From a virus: a stretch of DNA of 31,034 nucleotides. Numbering within the stretch: position 1 is the first letter of the stretch; each line of letters opens with the position of its first letter. This document shows, piece by piece, positions 1-7,032 of this stretch. Where the stretch lies: positions 1 through 31,034 of the IMG/VR virus record IMGVR_UViG_3300017772_000068; one strand, given 5' to 3'. Made by a program: the position numbers and the translations under genes. Under the pieces are notes generated by a model. That model saw only the letters and a program-made list of their open reading frames with translations, had not been told where the DNA came from and made no database searches.

Positions 1-279
1 GGCAGTTAAATAAGTGTCTGACCCAGGGTGAGTAGACTTAAGTTCGATCGTCTGTAAGGCATTCTTCTTATACCTATTAACTAGGGCTGCAAGAGTGGAT
101 TTACCTTCAGTAATAGTCATCCATCCGGCTACACATTTCGTAACGACTCTATAGTCATATTCCACATCCCATTTAAAGCCATATTCGCTTGTATGGAATT
201 TGTGCATTTTACCATTAATGTTTTGTTCGATTGAGTAAACTGTTTCCCCGCTAAATCCTTCGTGTTCTTTAATATACAT
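1..279 (-). CDS. Unknown protein, 5' part only (runs off left edge)
   Basis: On the minus strand an ATG at 279-277 opens a frame that stays open for 93 codons to the first base of the window, so the gene is truncated by the window edge. The protein begins MYIKEHEGFSG and is a mixed charged, soluble-looking sequence with no signal peptide or membrane segment; I do not recognise a family. It is the only minus-strand gene seen, so 280-395 is a divergent promoter region separating it from the tail block. The start is chosen because it is the first ATG after the A/T-rich intergenic sequence. An upstream A/T-rich stretch without Shine-Dalgarno sequence fits the other genes here. Confidence 0.72.
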   Translation of the reverse strand, partial: MYIKEHEGFSGETVYSIEQNINGKMHKFHTSEYGFKWDVEYDYRVVTKCVAGWMTITEGKSTLAALVNRYKKNALQTIELKSTHPGSDTYLTA

Positions 280-395
280 AGTTATTGTTTGTTTTTAATT
301 ACAGTACTAATATACGAAAAATAATTGACATAAAAAAATCTAGAGGCACTTATTTTGCCTAAAATGGCAAAGTTTTTTGTAGATACATATAATAA
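280..395. promoter_or_regulatory. Divergent intergenic region with promoter-like elements
   Basis: No gene is supported here. On the plus strand TTGACA lies at 325-330 and a TATTTTG stretch at 351-357, a loose match to either a sigma70-type or a Bacteroidota-type promoter, with non-ideal spacing. ACATATAATA at 385-394 resembles the A/T-rich element found before several later genes. A 25-codon ORF (364-441) is present but has no supporting feature. The region must drive the minus-strand gene ending at 279 and probably the plus-strand block, but the exact promoters cannot be fixed by eye. Confidence 0.35.
344..379 (+). promoter_or_regulatory. Two mutually exclusive short hairpins and a T-tract
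   Basis: AGGCA (344-348) can pair with TGCCT (356-360), while TTTGCC (354-359) can instead pair with GGCAAA (366-371). The second hairpin is followed by GTTTTTTG (372-379), a terminator-like layout on the plus strand. The two stems share the GCC bases, so only one can form at a time. Stems are only 5-6 bp, so chance is a real alternative in such A/T-rich DNA. Confidence 0.22.
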
Positions 396-572
396 CAATC
401 AAATCCTAACATTATCCTTAAAAGATTCATCTTTCTGTTAGTATTTTACCTCTTTGCAGCTCAGATTGCAGAAGATAATAAACCCGAGCGCATTAATATT
501 TCAATTATCAAAAGACCTACTATAGCAGAGGTTATTAATAATGAAAGTTCAAAAAAGTTTTTAAGAGATTCC
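396..572 (+). other. In-frame upstream extension of the HExxH gene with signal-peptide-like segment
   Basis: The frame of the gene at 573-911 stays open back to a stop at 393-395. It encodes a Lys-Arg pair followed by a hydrophobic run (FIFLLVFYLF) and AAQIA at about 420-470, which looks like a signal peptide or membrane anchor, then a hydrophilic stretch leading straight into the peptidase-like domain. No ATG, GTG or TTG occurs in frame before 573. The possible initiators are ATT at 411, ATC at 414 or CTG at 435; a frameshift near the ATG at 364 is the other explanation. The promoter-like ACATATAATA at 385-394 would fit a start near 411. Confidence 0.45.
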
Positions 573-911
573 TTGTTACGAAATCCACCTCTTATATCAC
601 CGGTGATTAAAACAGAAATGGCTCCATTAGATTTTAGGATTATTGGACTAACTACAGAAATATTACCTAACATTTATCTAATTCAATTAAATAGTAGATA
701 TACGTTAGAGAGATTAGAGAGAACATTCTTTCATGAACTCGTACATGTTTATCAATTTGAAAAGGGTTTATTAAAAGAAGGATTTGGCCTAGTTACATGG
801 AGAGGTCAAATATCTACATGGGACCAACCATGGGGAGATAGACCTTGGGAACAACACGCTGAAGAATTAACACATAAGTTATTTATACCCAGGGCTGAGA
901 TTTGTAAATAG
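573..911 (+). CDS. Small HExxH metallopeptidase-like protein
   Basis: The protein carries HELVH at residues 54-58 (numbered from the TTG at 573), the zinc-binding HExxH motif of gluzincin-type metallopeptidases. About 35 residues later PWEQHAEE (91-98) offers a glutamate as third zinc ligand, a spacing seen in small phage and bacterial peptidase-like domains. The substrate is unknown. The annotated start is a TTG, the only conventional start in frame, but the true gene probably begins farther upstream and would then carry an N-terminal signal or anchor segment, placing the enzyme in the envelope or outside. It ends 14 bp before another HExxH protein. At 112 residues from the TTG it is short for a full peptidase. 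Activity is inferred from motif only. Confidence 0.6.
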   Translation: MLRNPPLISPVIKTEMAPLDFRIIGLTTEILPNIYLIQLNSRYTLERLERTFFHELVHVYQFEKGLLKEGFGLVTWRGQISTWDQPWGDRPWEQHAEELTHKLFIPRAEICK

Positions 912-920
912 AATATATAA
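911..920 (+). promoter_or_regulatory. GATATATA-like element (candidate late promoter)
   Basis: GAATATATAA overlaps the stop codon of the preceding gene and ends 5 bp before the ATG at 926. It belongs to a set of similar A/T-rich elements in the intergenic gaps of this window. If it is a -10-type box the transcript would be nearly leaderless. Confidence 0.3.
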
Positions 921-925
921 ATTAT

Positions 926-1294
926 ATGAAAACACCTATTATTAAATATAATGATAAATTTTTAGACCGCATAGGTCTATTTATGAGGATCGGCGGTATT
1001 ACCCTTTGGCCGTATGTTATCTTAAGAGAGATTTACAATTCGACTCCACCGTGGAGAAGAAAGGCGGCTAGGATAATTAACCACGAGACTATTCATATTA
1101 AACAACAAGAAGAGATGCTAATTATACCATTTTATATTTGGTATGTAACTGAGTGGTTTATTAAACTATTCTTTTATGGTAAAAAAGCCTACTATAACAT
1201 CTCGTTTGAAAGAGAGGCTTACGATAATGATGATAACTTAAGCTACCTAAGTGGTAGAAAACATTACGCATGGATAAAACGCGTACTTAAGTAG
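926..1294 (+). CDS. HExxH protein of a Bacteroidota-type family, putative metallopeptidase
   Basis: HETIH lies at residues 53-57 and is followed by KQQEEMLIIPFYIWY and later NISFEREAYDND (about 91-102), whose glutamates could be the third zinc ligand. From memory this layout is common in short uncharacterised Bacteroidota proteins, so the gene looks host-derived. The stretch around residues 66-84 and a shorter one near 22-33 are hydrophobic and aromatic, suggesting membrane association. The substrate is unknown. It sits between the other HExxH gene and the S1-domain gene. The ATG at 926 follows the A/T element at 911-920. The length of 122 residues seems normal for this type. Peptidase activity is an inference from the motif. 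Confidence 0.62.
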   Translation: MKTPIIKYNDKFLDRIGLFMRIGGITLWPYVILREIYNSTPPWRRKAARIINHETIHIKQQEEMLIIPFYIWYVTEWFIKLFFYGKKAYYNISFEREAYDNDDNLSYLSGRKHYAWIKRVLK

Positions 1295-1304
1295 ATATAT
1301 AATA
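1294..1304 (+). promoter_or_regulatory. GATATATA element (candidate late promoter)
   Basis: GATATATAATA begins on the last base of the preceding stop codon and lies about 25 bp before the ATG of the S1-domain gene at 1329. It matches the elements at 2630, 16337 and 30464. Confidence 0.38.
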
Positions 1305-1328
1305 TGTTACACTGTTAATCTAAAATAA

Positions 1329-2609
1329 ATGTCAGATAAAAAAAGACGCAGAATTTCTGCAACCCAAGAAACAAGCACAGTTGAATTAGTTGAAACTATT
1401 CAAAGACCCACAGAAGAAATTAAAGAAGTAAAAGAGGAAACTCAAGATCCCCACGCACAGTTCTACGATGAGAGCGGCGAGTTCTTATGGGACGCATACG
1501 AAGCTACGTGTGTTACTAAAACCAGAAAACCAAATCCACATATTAAGACTAGACATGGTGATAAGGTATATTCAAGAGAACCTTATGCACAAGAGCTATA
1601 TGATATTTTAGTTGAAAATAGACCTGAAATTAAACCAAGTTTAAATATTGGAGAAATCCATACAGGTAATATCTATGCAGTAGACCAAGAATGGATTACT
1701 GTTGATATAGGATATAGAGAGTCTGTATATGTAAAGGCTTCAAAAGAATCTGAAGAAGTTAGAATGATGTTGCCTGGTGAAGAGACAGCGGTCTTAATTA
1801 CAGAAACAAAGGGTACATTAACTGGATCTATTACAGGTGGAGTGAAACATAAAACTTTCATGGACCTAAGAGCTGGTATCGAAGAGGGTAATACTGCCTG
1901 GATCGGTAAGGTTAAAAATATGATTGAGAATGGTGGTTATATTGTAAGAGTACAAGGTATAGATTGCTTTATGCCAGGTTCACTTGCAGGTATTAATAAA
2001 CTATCTGACTTTAGTTCTATTGTCGGTGAAGAAATTTATGTAGTACCAGTTAGTTTCTCTCCAGATAGAGGTACAATTGTAGTATCACATAGAAAATATT
2101 TACAAGCTTTAATTCCACAGGCTATTAATAACTTAAAAGAAAATATACAAGAACCTAAAGAAGGTAACGTAACAGGAACTGCAAAATATGGGGTCTTTGT
2201 TGAGTTTGATAAATGTTTAACTGGAATGATTCATAATAATGAATTAAATGAAGATACTTTAGTTAGATTTAAGAATAGAGATATTAAACCAGGAGAGCCA
2301 ATTAACTTCTTTGTAAAAGATATTATTAGTAATAACAAAATTACCTTAACTCAAAAAGAGGGGACTGCTGTTAATCCATGGATTAATATTTCATCAAGAT
2401 ACCAAATACCTTCTATTGTTGCTGCAAAAGTAAAGACTAAAAAGGATTATGGCATATTTGTAAATATTGAAGAGGGCGTAACTGGTTTATTACATGTAAG
2501 CGAGCTTCCAGATAATAAACTTGAAGAATATATGATAGGTGATTCTTTAGATGTACAAATTACTAGAATTGATGAATCGTCTATGAAGGTATTTTTAAAA
2601 TTACCCTAA
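1329..2609 (+). CDS. Phage S1-domain RNA-binding protein (ribosomal protein bS1-like)
   Basis: After a charged, probably disordered N-terminus (1-45) and a linker domain, four consecutive S1/OB-fold RNA-binding repeats can be read at about residues 107-175, 187-256, 276-343 and 359-426. The last two are the most canonical, with GTAKYGVFVEF...GMIH and KTKKDYGIFVNI...TGLLHVSEL, the usual signature of S1 repeats; the first two are more divergent, as are the ribosome-docking domains of bacterial bS1. The likely role is binding mRNA or the 30S subunit to favour phage messages, since genes in this window have almost no Shine-Dalgarno sequences. It is shorter than cellular bS1, which usually has 4-6 repeats. 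Other S1 proteins such as an RNase partner are possible. It is preceded by an A/T promoter-like element. Confidence 0.82.
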   Translation: MSDKKRRRISATQETSTVELVETIQRPTEEIKEVKEETQDPHAQFYDESGEFLWDAYEATCVTKTRKPNPHIKTRHGDKVYSREPYAQELYDILVENRPEIKPSLNIGEIHTGNIYAVDQEWITVDIGYRESVYVKASKESEEVRMMLPGEETAVLITETKGTLTGSITGGVKHKTFMDLRAGIEEGNTAWIGKVKNMIENGGYIVRVQGIDCFMPGSLAGINKLSDFSSIVGEEIYVVPVSFSPDRGTIVVSHRKYLQALIPQAINNLKENIQEPKEGNVTGTAKYGVFVEFDKCLTGMIHNNELNEDTLVRFKNRDIKPGEPINFFVKDIISNNKITLTQKEGTAVNPWINISSRYQIPSIVAAKVKTKKDYGIFVNIEEGVTGLLHVSELPDNKLEEYMIGDSLDVQITRIDESSMKVFLKLP

Positions 2610-2629
2610 TAACTATCCCAACAGAGTTT

Positions 2630-2640
2630 GATATATATTC
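2630..2640 (+). promoter_or_regulatory. GATATATA element (candidate late promoter)
   Basis: GATATATATTC lies in the 54-bp gap before the ATG at 2664, leaving about 23 bp to the start. It has the same core as the elements at 1294, 16337 and 30464. Confidence 0.38.
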
Positions 2641-2663
2641 AAAAGTAATATCATACTCTTAAC

Positions 2664-3974
2664 ATGCAAAAACTAAACGTATCTTCGGATAGGCAATCTA
2701 TTCTAAACGCTAGCCAGATTGGAATTGAGTTTGAGTTTTATTCTAATCTAGAATTAGAGGAAACACAAAAATCTATATCTGAGTTAGTAAATAGAAAGAT
2801 TAAGTTAGAAGATAAAGCACATTCTGATTTCCAGCCAAGCGCTGATGTCTTTAAGATGGAACCTGATATGTCAGGTGGTAAAGGCTTAATTGAACTCGTA
2901 ACGGGTCCTATGCCTTATAGAAATGCTAGAATTGTAATTCAAAAAATGTTAAGATGGATTGAAAAGAATGGTTATACAAATGACCGAGCTTCAATCCACC
3001 TTAATATGTCATTTAACCCTGATTATTTAGTAGATAAAAATATGGTTCAACACATGTCTGTGTTGAAATTTATTCTAGAGTTTGATGAGGCTAGAGTATA
3101 CAAGTATTTCCCAAATAGAGAAGATTCTACTTATGCAAAGTCTATTAAATGGATTATGCCTAAACATGAAGCTTTTTACTATAACGAAAATCTAATTAGT
3201 TCAGATAACTTTACTTTTGCTAATACTAAATATTATGGTATTAACTTTGAAAAGGCACAGAAGAACTATTTAGAGTTTAGATATTTAGGTGGTAAGGATT
3301 ATGAGAAAAGAACAGATGATATTCTACATCTTGCAGATGGATTTATCATGTCTGTCTTTAAATCTTGTTTTAATCCTAAATTTACTCCTGAGAATAAAAT
3401 CGAACTTAAGCGTATCTTAGAGAAGAATAAACCTCTAATGGAAATGCTAAAAGATTACAAAGCAGTAAATAAATATTGGAAGAAGATAAATATATTAGTG
3501 GACTTAACAGACAACGAGCAAGTAATCGAAGTACAATGGAACAGATTTAAACATAAAGTTCTAGCGTTACTCGCACACGGTGGTATGGAAGAGGGTATTA
3601 TTAACTACGATTCCGACTACGGTATGGTACAAGTTAAAGGTGGTAAATTTAAAACTGCATACTTGTTAGATGGCTTTGAGTTTATAGATTGCGAGCTATC
3701 AGGCAACATCGAAAATAGTGCTATTTATGGTGGTATTGTTGATGGTGCACAGATAATAAGATCACAACTCTATAAAGGTTGTGAGGTAAAGGATTCAAAA
3801 GTTGAGTCTTCTTATGTACATGGTAGTTGTCAATTAACAAATTGTTTTGTCTTTGGAAGAGATGGTATTTTCAAAGGTAGAATGATTGGAGGTATTTTCA
3901 GAGAGGGTGGTATTGGTCCACATGCTAGATTTGATGATACTGAAATAGTGGTAAGCACAAAAATAAATAGTTAA
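2664..3974 (+). CDS. Amidoligase-like (COOH-NH2 ligase) protein with C-terminal beta-solenoid-like domain
   Basis: The N-terminal part resembles the predicted amidoligase family (ATP-dependent carboxylate-amine ligases of the glutamine-synthetase-like fold). GIEFEF at residues 20-25 matches the first-strand acidic motif, MEPDMSGGKGLIELVTGP (65-82) the D-x-S...E-(L/F)-V-(T/S)-P motif, RASIHLNMSF (108-117) the conserved histidine strand, and NYLEFRYLGG (201-210) a late E-x-R motif. Such enzymes form amide bonds on peptides or proteins; the substrate here is unknown. From about residue 325 to the end the sequence changes to short hydrophobic/Cys/Gly-containing rungs (FIDCEL, NSAIYGGIV, GCEVKDSKVE, SCQLTNCFVFG), which looks like a small beta-solenoid. 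It ends one base before the next start (TTAAAATG), so it is coupled to the baseplate genes. The family call is by motif only. Confidence 0.66.
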   Translation: MQKLNVSSDRQSILNASQIGIEFEFYSNLELEETQKSISELVNRKIKLEDKAHSDFQPSADVFKMEPDMSGGKGLIELVTGPMPYRNARIVIQKMLRWIEKNGYTNDRASIHLNMSFNPDYLVDKNMVQHMSVLKFILEFDEARVYKYFPNREDSTYAKSIKWIMPKHEAFYYNENLISSDNFTFANTKYYGINFEKAQKNYLEFRYLGGKDYEKRTDDILHLADGFIMSVFKSCFNPKFTPENKIELKRILEKNKPLMEMLKDYKAVNKYWKKINILVDLTDNEQVIEVQWNRFKHKVLALLAHGGMEEGIINYDSDYGMVQVKGGKFKTAYLLDGFEFIDCELSGNIENSAIYGGIVDGAQIIRSQLYKGCEVKDSKVESSYVHGSCQLTNCFVFGRDGIFKGRMIGGIFREGGIGPHARFDDTEIVVSTKINS

Positions 3975-3975
3975 A

Positions 3976-4818
3976 ATGAGTGAAATAAGATCAGGTAACG
4001 AAACTAACTTAAGCACCGAAAGATCATTCGGCGATAGTTGTTTAAACGCATTCCTTCAAGAATTGGGTGACGACATGACTGGTGCATGTATGGTTCCTGT
4101 TAACCTACCTCAAAGAGAAATTATTAATATAGTTAAAAGAGCTAAGAAATGGTTCTATAAAAACTATGAAGATGCTGTTAGAGAGAACTATTATCATGTT
4201 CCAGCAGAAGTATTTGCTTCTACGTATTTTAAAAACCACAGGTCTTTAAATTTACCTAATGCAAGCGTGGATGGTTCAGGTGCAGTATTTTCTGTATTTG
4301 GTGTCCATGATACTGGTTCTGGTTTTAATTCTACTGGAGGTGGATTAGATGTAAGATTTCAAAGCGGTGGAGACTTCGCTTTAGAAAGAATGTTATTTAG
4401 AGGAATGTATGAGGGTGCTGGAGCTGCGGAAGCTGCAGAAGAATTACAATACTATGTATTAAATCAATCTTTAGCTGATTTGTCTAGACAGATTATGGAA
4501 AATCCTATTTCATTTCAATACTCAAGATTAACTGGTGAGTTAAAGATCTTAGGTGATACGCCTAAGAAGGATGTAATTCTACATGTATACGAAACTCTAC
4601 CAGATTGTGCTATTTATGAAGATGAAATATTTTTTAGATATTGTTCTGCTAAAATAAAGCAGTCTTTAGGTGCCAAACTTGGTATCTTTAAATTTGCATT
4701 ACCTGGTAATGTAGAATTTGATTATGACGCAATAAAAGACATGGGAGACACCGAATTAGAGTCGATTATTGAAGAAATTAAGGGTGACGAAGGTGTGGAC
4801 TGGATGTTCCACTCATAA
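3976..4818 (+). CDS. Conserved-looking phage virion protein upstream of gp25, role unknown
   Basis: This 280-residue acidic protein has REIINIVKRAKKWFYKNYED (about 47-66) and FSVFGV (about 109-114). Its C-terminal half carries ILHVYETLPDCAIYED, then FFRYCSAKIKQSLGAKLGIF and a LPGNVEFDYDAIK segment. The order of a Y-rich strand, a helix ending in K-x-x-x-G and an L-P-G-N-V-x-F-D loop is one I associate with virion proteins of large myophages near baseplate or neck genes, but I cannot assign it to a named T4 protein. The context, immediately upstream of gp25- and gp6-like genes, suggests a baseplate or tail-terminator component. A candidate A/T promoter element separates it from gp25. Confidence 0.6.
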   Translation: MSEIRSGNETNLSTERSFGDSCLNAFLQELGDDMTGACMVPVNLPQREIINIVKRAKKWFYKNYEDAVRENYYHVPAEVFASTYFKNHRSLNLPNASVDGSGAVFSVFGVHDTGSGFNSTGGGLDVRFQSGGDFALERMLFRGMYEGAGAAEAAEELQYYVLNQSLADLSRQIMENPISFQYSRLTGELKILGDTPKKDVILHVYETLPDCAIYEDEIFFRYCSAKIKQSLGAKLGIFKFALPGNVEFDYDAIKDMGDTELESIIEEIKGDEGVDWMFHS

Positions 4819-4828
4819 TGAGCCGAAT

Positions 4829-4838
4829 ACATATATAA
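4829..4838 (+). promoter_or_regulatory. A/T element immediately before the gp25-like start
   Basis: ACATATATAA directly abuts the ATG at 4839 and resembles the GATATATA set. With no space for a leader, it would either give a leaderless transcript or act as an unstructured translation-initiation region. Confidence 0.28.
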
Positions 4839-5195
4839 ATGGATTTTTACATTAAACATATAGGTGACCCTAACTATCAAACAACTGTTGTACAAAACAA
4901 CGGTGAGATAGAGCAGTTATTGACACAGATCGAGAATACTCTTTTTACTAGAAAGAATGATGTATTAGGTGAACCTGATTTTGGATGTAATTTAGAAGAT
5001 TTGGTGTATAGTTTAAACCAAAATGAATTCCAAATTAGAAACGAGATTGAAAAACAACTATCTAATTACGTACCCCTTTCTAGAAAATACGATACGTCAG
5101 TAGATGTTAAGTTTTTTAAAGGTGAAGTTAGAGATATTTGTTATGTAGACATTACTGTAAATAATGAGTACACAATCCAAGTAAATTTAAGATAA
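4839..5195 (+). CDS. Baseplate wedge subunit, gp25/gpW family
   Basis: The 118-residue protein has the length and signature of the T4 gp25 / P2 gpW wedge family: a helix followed by LFTRKNDVLGEPDFGCNLED (about 35-54), with the conserved L-x-T...G-E-x-x-F-G-x-x-L pattern, then two C-terminal strands. In contractile tails this protein joins the gp6/gp7-type proteins to the sheath-proximal part of the wedge. It is directly followed, 7 bp downstream, by the gp6-like gene, the order also found in P2 (W then J). The start is the first ATG, abutting an A/T-rich element. Confidence 0.88.
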   Translation: MDFYIKHIGDPNYQTTVVQNNGEIEQLLTQIENTLFTRKNDVLGEPDFGCNLEDLVYSLNQNEFQIRNEIEKQLSNYVPLSRKYDTSVDVKFFKGEVRDICYVDITVNNEYTIQVNLR

Positions 5196-5202
5196 ATAAC
5201 TA

Positions 5203-7032
5203 ATGGCAGAATTAAAATTTTTAAGTACACTAAGAACCAGCGCTAACCAAATTAAGGTTGATGCTCGTACTTACATTGCAAGAGTGTATAATCGTGCAAA
5301 CACTCTATTTACAGAGGCTTCACCATTTGCTCAGATTGTAAATGTAATGGCAGAGCTTGGTGAACTAATTATGTTCTATGTAGAAGATGCTACAGTAGAA
5401 CAAAACATTTATACTGCTCAGCAACCAGAGTCTATATATGGTCTATCAAGATTAACTGGCCATGATGCAACTAGAGGTTTTGCTGCAACTGGCGAGATTG
5501 AATTTAGATGGAAAGTAGGTGCAGATCTTGGTAAGATTGCAGGTACTGGTTTAAATATTGATGCTAGATCAGAACTATCATGTGAATTAAATAGTTTAAA
5601 ATACACTATATTAAGTCAACAAGAAAAGTTTAGATTGGAAAAATCTAATAAACTTAAAGTTAAGTGTGCTATTATTCAGGGTCAGTTTGAACAACAAACA
5701 TTTACTGGAACTGGAGAGCCAATGCAATCTTACAATATAAAAATTAATGGGTTAACAGATCATTCAAAAGTTACAGTTGCTATTAACGGAGAGCAATGGA
5801 CTAAACATGAGTCCATGTATGACTTATTAAACGAAGAAAAAGGCTATATACTTAAAACAGGTATTTCAGGCGGGTTAGATGTTTACTTTGGTACTGGTAA
5901 TTTTGGTGCAATTCCACCAGCTGGATCTGATATTCAAATTGAATATGTAAAACACAAAGGTGCTTTAGGTAATATTGACGATGGTCAAGATATTATTTTT
6001 CAATGGTTATCAGATGGTGTAGATTCTAATGGCGATGATTTTGACTTAAATGAATACCTAGAGGTTAATGTAACTTCTTCACCTAAAATGGGCGCAGACA
6101 AAGAGTCGACTGAATTTACTAAGTTAATGGCACCTCTCGCTTCCAAATCTTACGTCTTAGCAACTCCAGACAATTACGAGTATTTCTTATCAAGATATGG
6201 TATGTTCTCGTATGTGGATGCTTACAATACCACATCGGATCAGTATTTAGATGATGATAATGTTATTTATATTTTTGCTGTACCAGATATAAAAAGAAAA
6301 CTATTAGCAAGTCAAGACTATTTCTCTATTCCACAGAATGAAATGTTCTTTGACCAAAACGAATATGACAAAATGTCACAAGTAATTCAAGATAGTGGCC
6401 AACAAATGGTTACTACTGAAGTGGTATTTGTTAAACCTCAAATTAGAAAATATAGCTTAGATATTAATATTAGATATTTTGAGGGCTATACGAAACAAGA
6501 AATCTTTAGCGAAGTTAGAGCTAGAGTAAGTGACTACTTATTGAATATTACAAGAAGAGATAAATTGCCTAAATCTGATATTGTGTATATTCTAGAAGAA
6601 ATTGATGGTATTGATGCAGTAAATGTGAGATTCATCTCGGAAACAGAAGAGACAGCTAGACGTCTAGGTTACTATGAGTCTAAAACTGTATCTGTTGTTC
6701 CACAAGAACCTGTAGTTTTAGAAGATATTGGTAACGGCAAACAAAAATATATTTTCTTTAAGCGCATTGAGGAAGTTAAGACCGTGGATGTAGATGCTAC
6801 TACCCAAATTCCTTATACAGTTGCAGGCTTAGACGAATGGGGTGACATCATCATGGAGAAAGAAGAAGTCGCTGTCTTTAGAGGCGGATGGCAAGACCGA
6901 GATGGTGACCCTATTATTGACGACGCCCGTATTAATGCTGAAGCTGCACTTAGTGTGAATTTTGATGAAACGCCGGTACCTAGAACAATATACACTAGAG
7001 TACAGGCTGGAAATAGAAAAGCCTTGAAATAA
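5203..7032 (+). CDS. Baseplate wedge protein, gp6 / baseplate J-like family
   Basis: The 609-residue protein starts with the helical N-terminal region typical of T4 gp6 relatives (FLSTLRTSANQIKVDARTYI, then an acidic helix ending near residue 70). A central insertion of beta-type sequence and a C-terminal J-like half follow, with KPQIRKYSLDINIRYFEGYT and a RRDKLPKSDIVYILEEIDGI segment at about 410-470, where J-like proteins have the strand and helix of the (gp6)2-gp7 core bundle. Its job is to form the inter-wedge ring that controls sheath contraction. It is close to the 660 residues of T4 gp6. It lies 7 bp after the gp25-like gene and overlaps the next start by one base (TAATG), implying translational coupling. 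Confidence 0.85.
   Translation: MAELKFLSTLRTSANQIKVDARTYIARVYNRANTLFTEASPFAQIVNVMAELGELIMFYVEDATVEQNIYTAQQPESIYGLSRLTGHDATRGFAATGEIEFRWKVGADLGKIAGTGLNIDARSELSCELNSLKYTILSQQEKFRLEKSNKLKVKCAIIQGQFEQQTFTGTGEPMQSYNIKINGLTDHSKVTVAINGEQWTKHESMYDLLNEEKGYILKTGISGGLDVYFGTGNFGAIPPAGSDIQIEYVKHKGALGNIDDGQDIIFQWLSDGVDSNGDDFDLNEYLEVNVTSSPKMGADKESTEFTKLMAPLASKSYVLATPDNYEYFLSRYGMFSYVDAYNTTSDQYLDDDNVIYIFAVPDIKRKLLASQDYFSIPQNEMFFDQNEYDKMSQVIQDSGQQMVTTEVVFVKPQIRKYSLDINIRYFEGYTKQEIFSEVRARVSDYLLNITRRDKLPKSDIVYILEEIDGIDAVNVRFISETEETARRLGYYESKTVSVVPQEPVVLEDIGNGKQKYIFFKRIEEVKTVDVDATTQIPYTVAGLDEWGDIIMEKEEVAVFRGGWQDRDGDPIIDDARINAEAALSVNFDETPVPRTIYTRVQAGNRKALK

Noticed and set aside
364-441. 25-codon ORF starting MAKFFVDTYNNN as a real small gene
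   Set aside because: It has no recognisable feature, overlaps the open extension of the next gene and the hairpin region, and could occur by chance.
461-673. Minus-strand 70-codon ORF
   Set aside because: It lies opposite the plus-strand HExxH gene frame, which has clear motifs; its sequence looks like an antisense shadow.
4839-5195. gp25-like protein as an active lysozyme
   Set aside because: Although the T4 gp25 family has been called lysozyme-like, no catalytic pair can be identified here and the wedge role explains the position.
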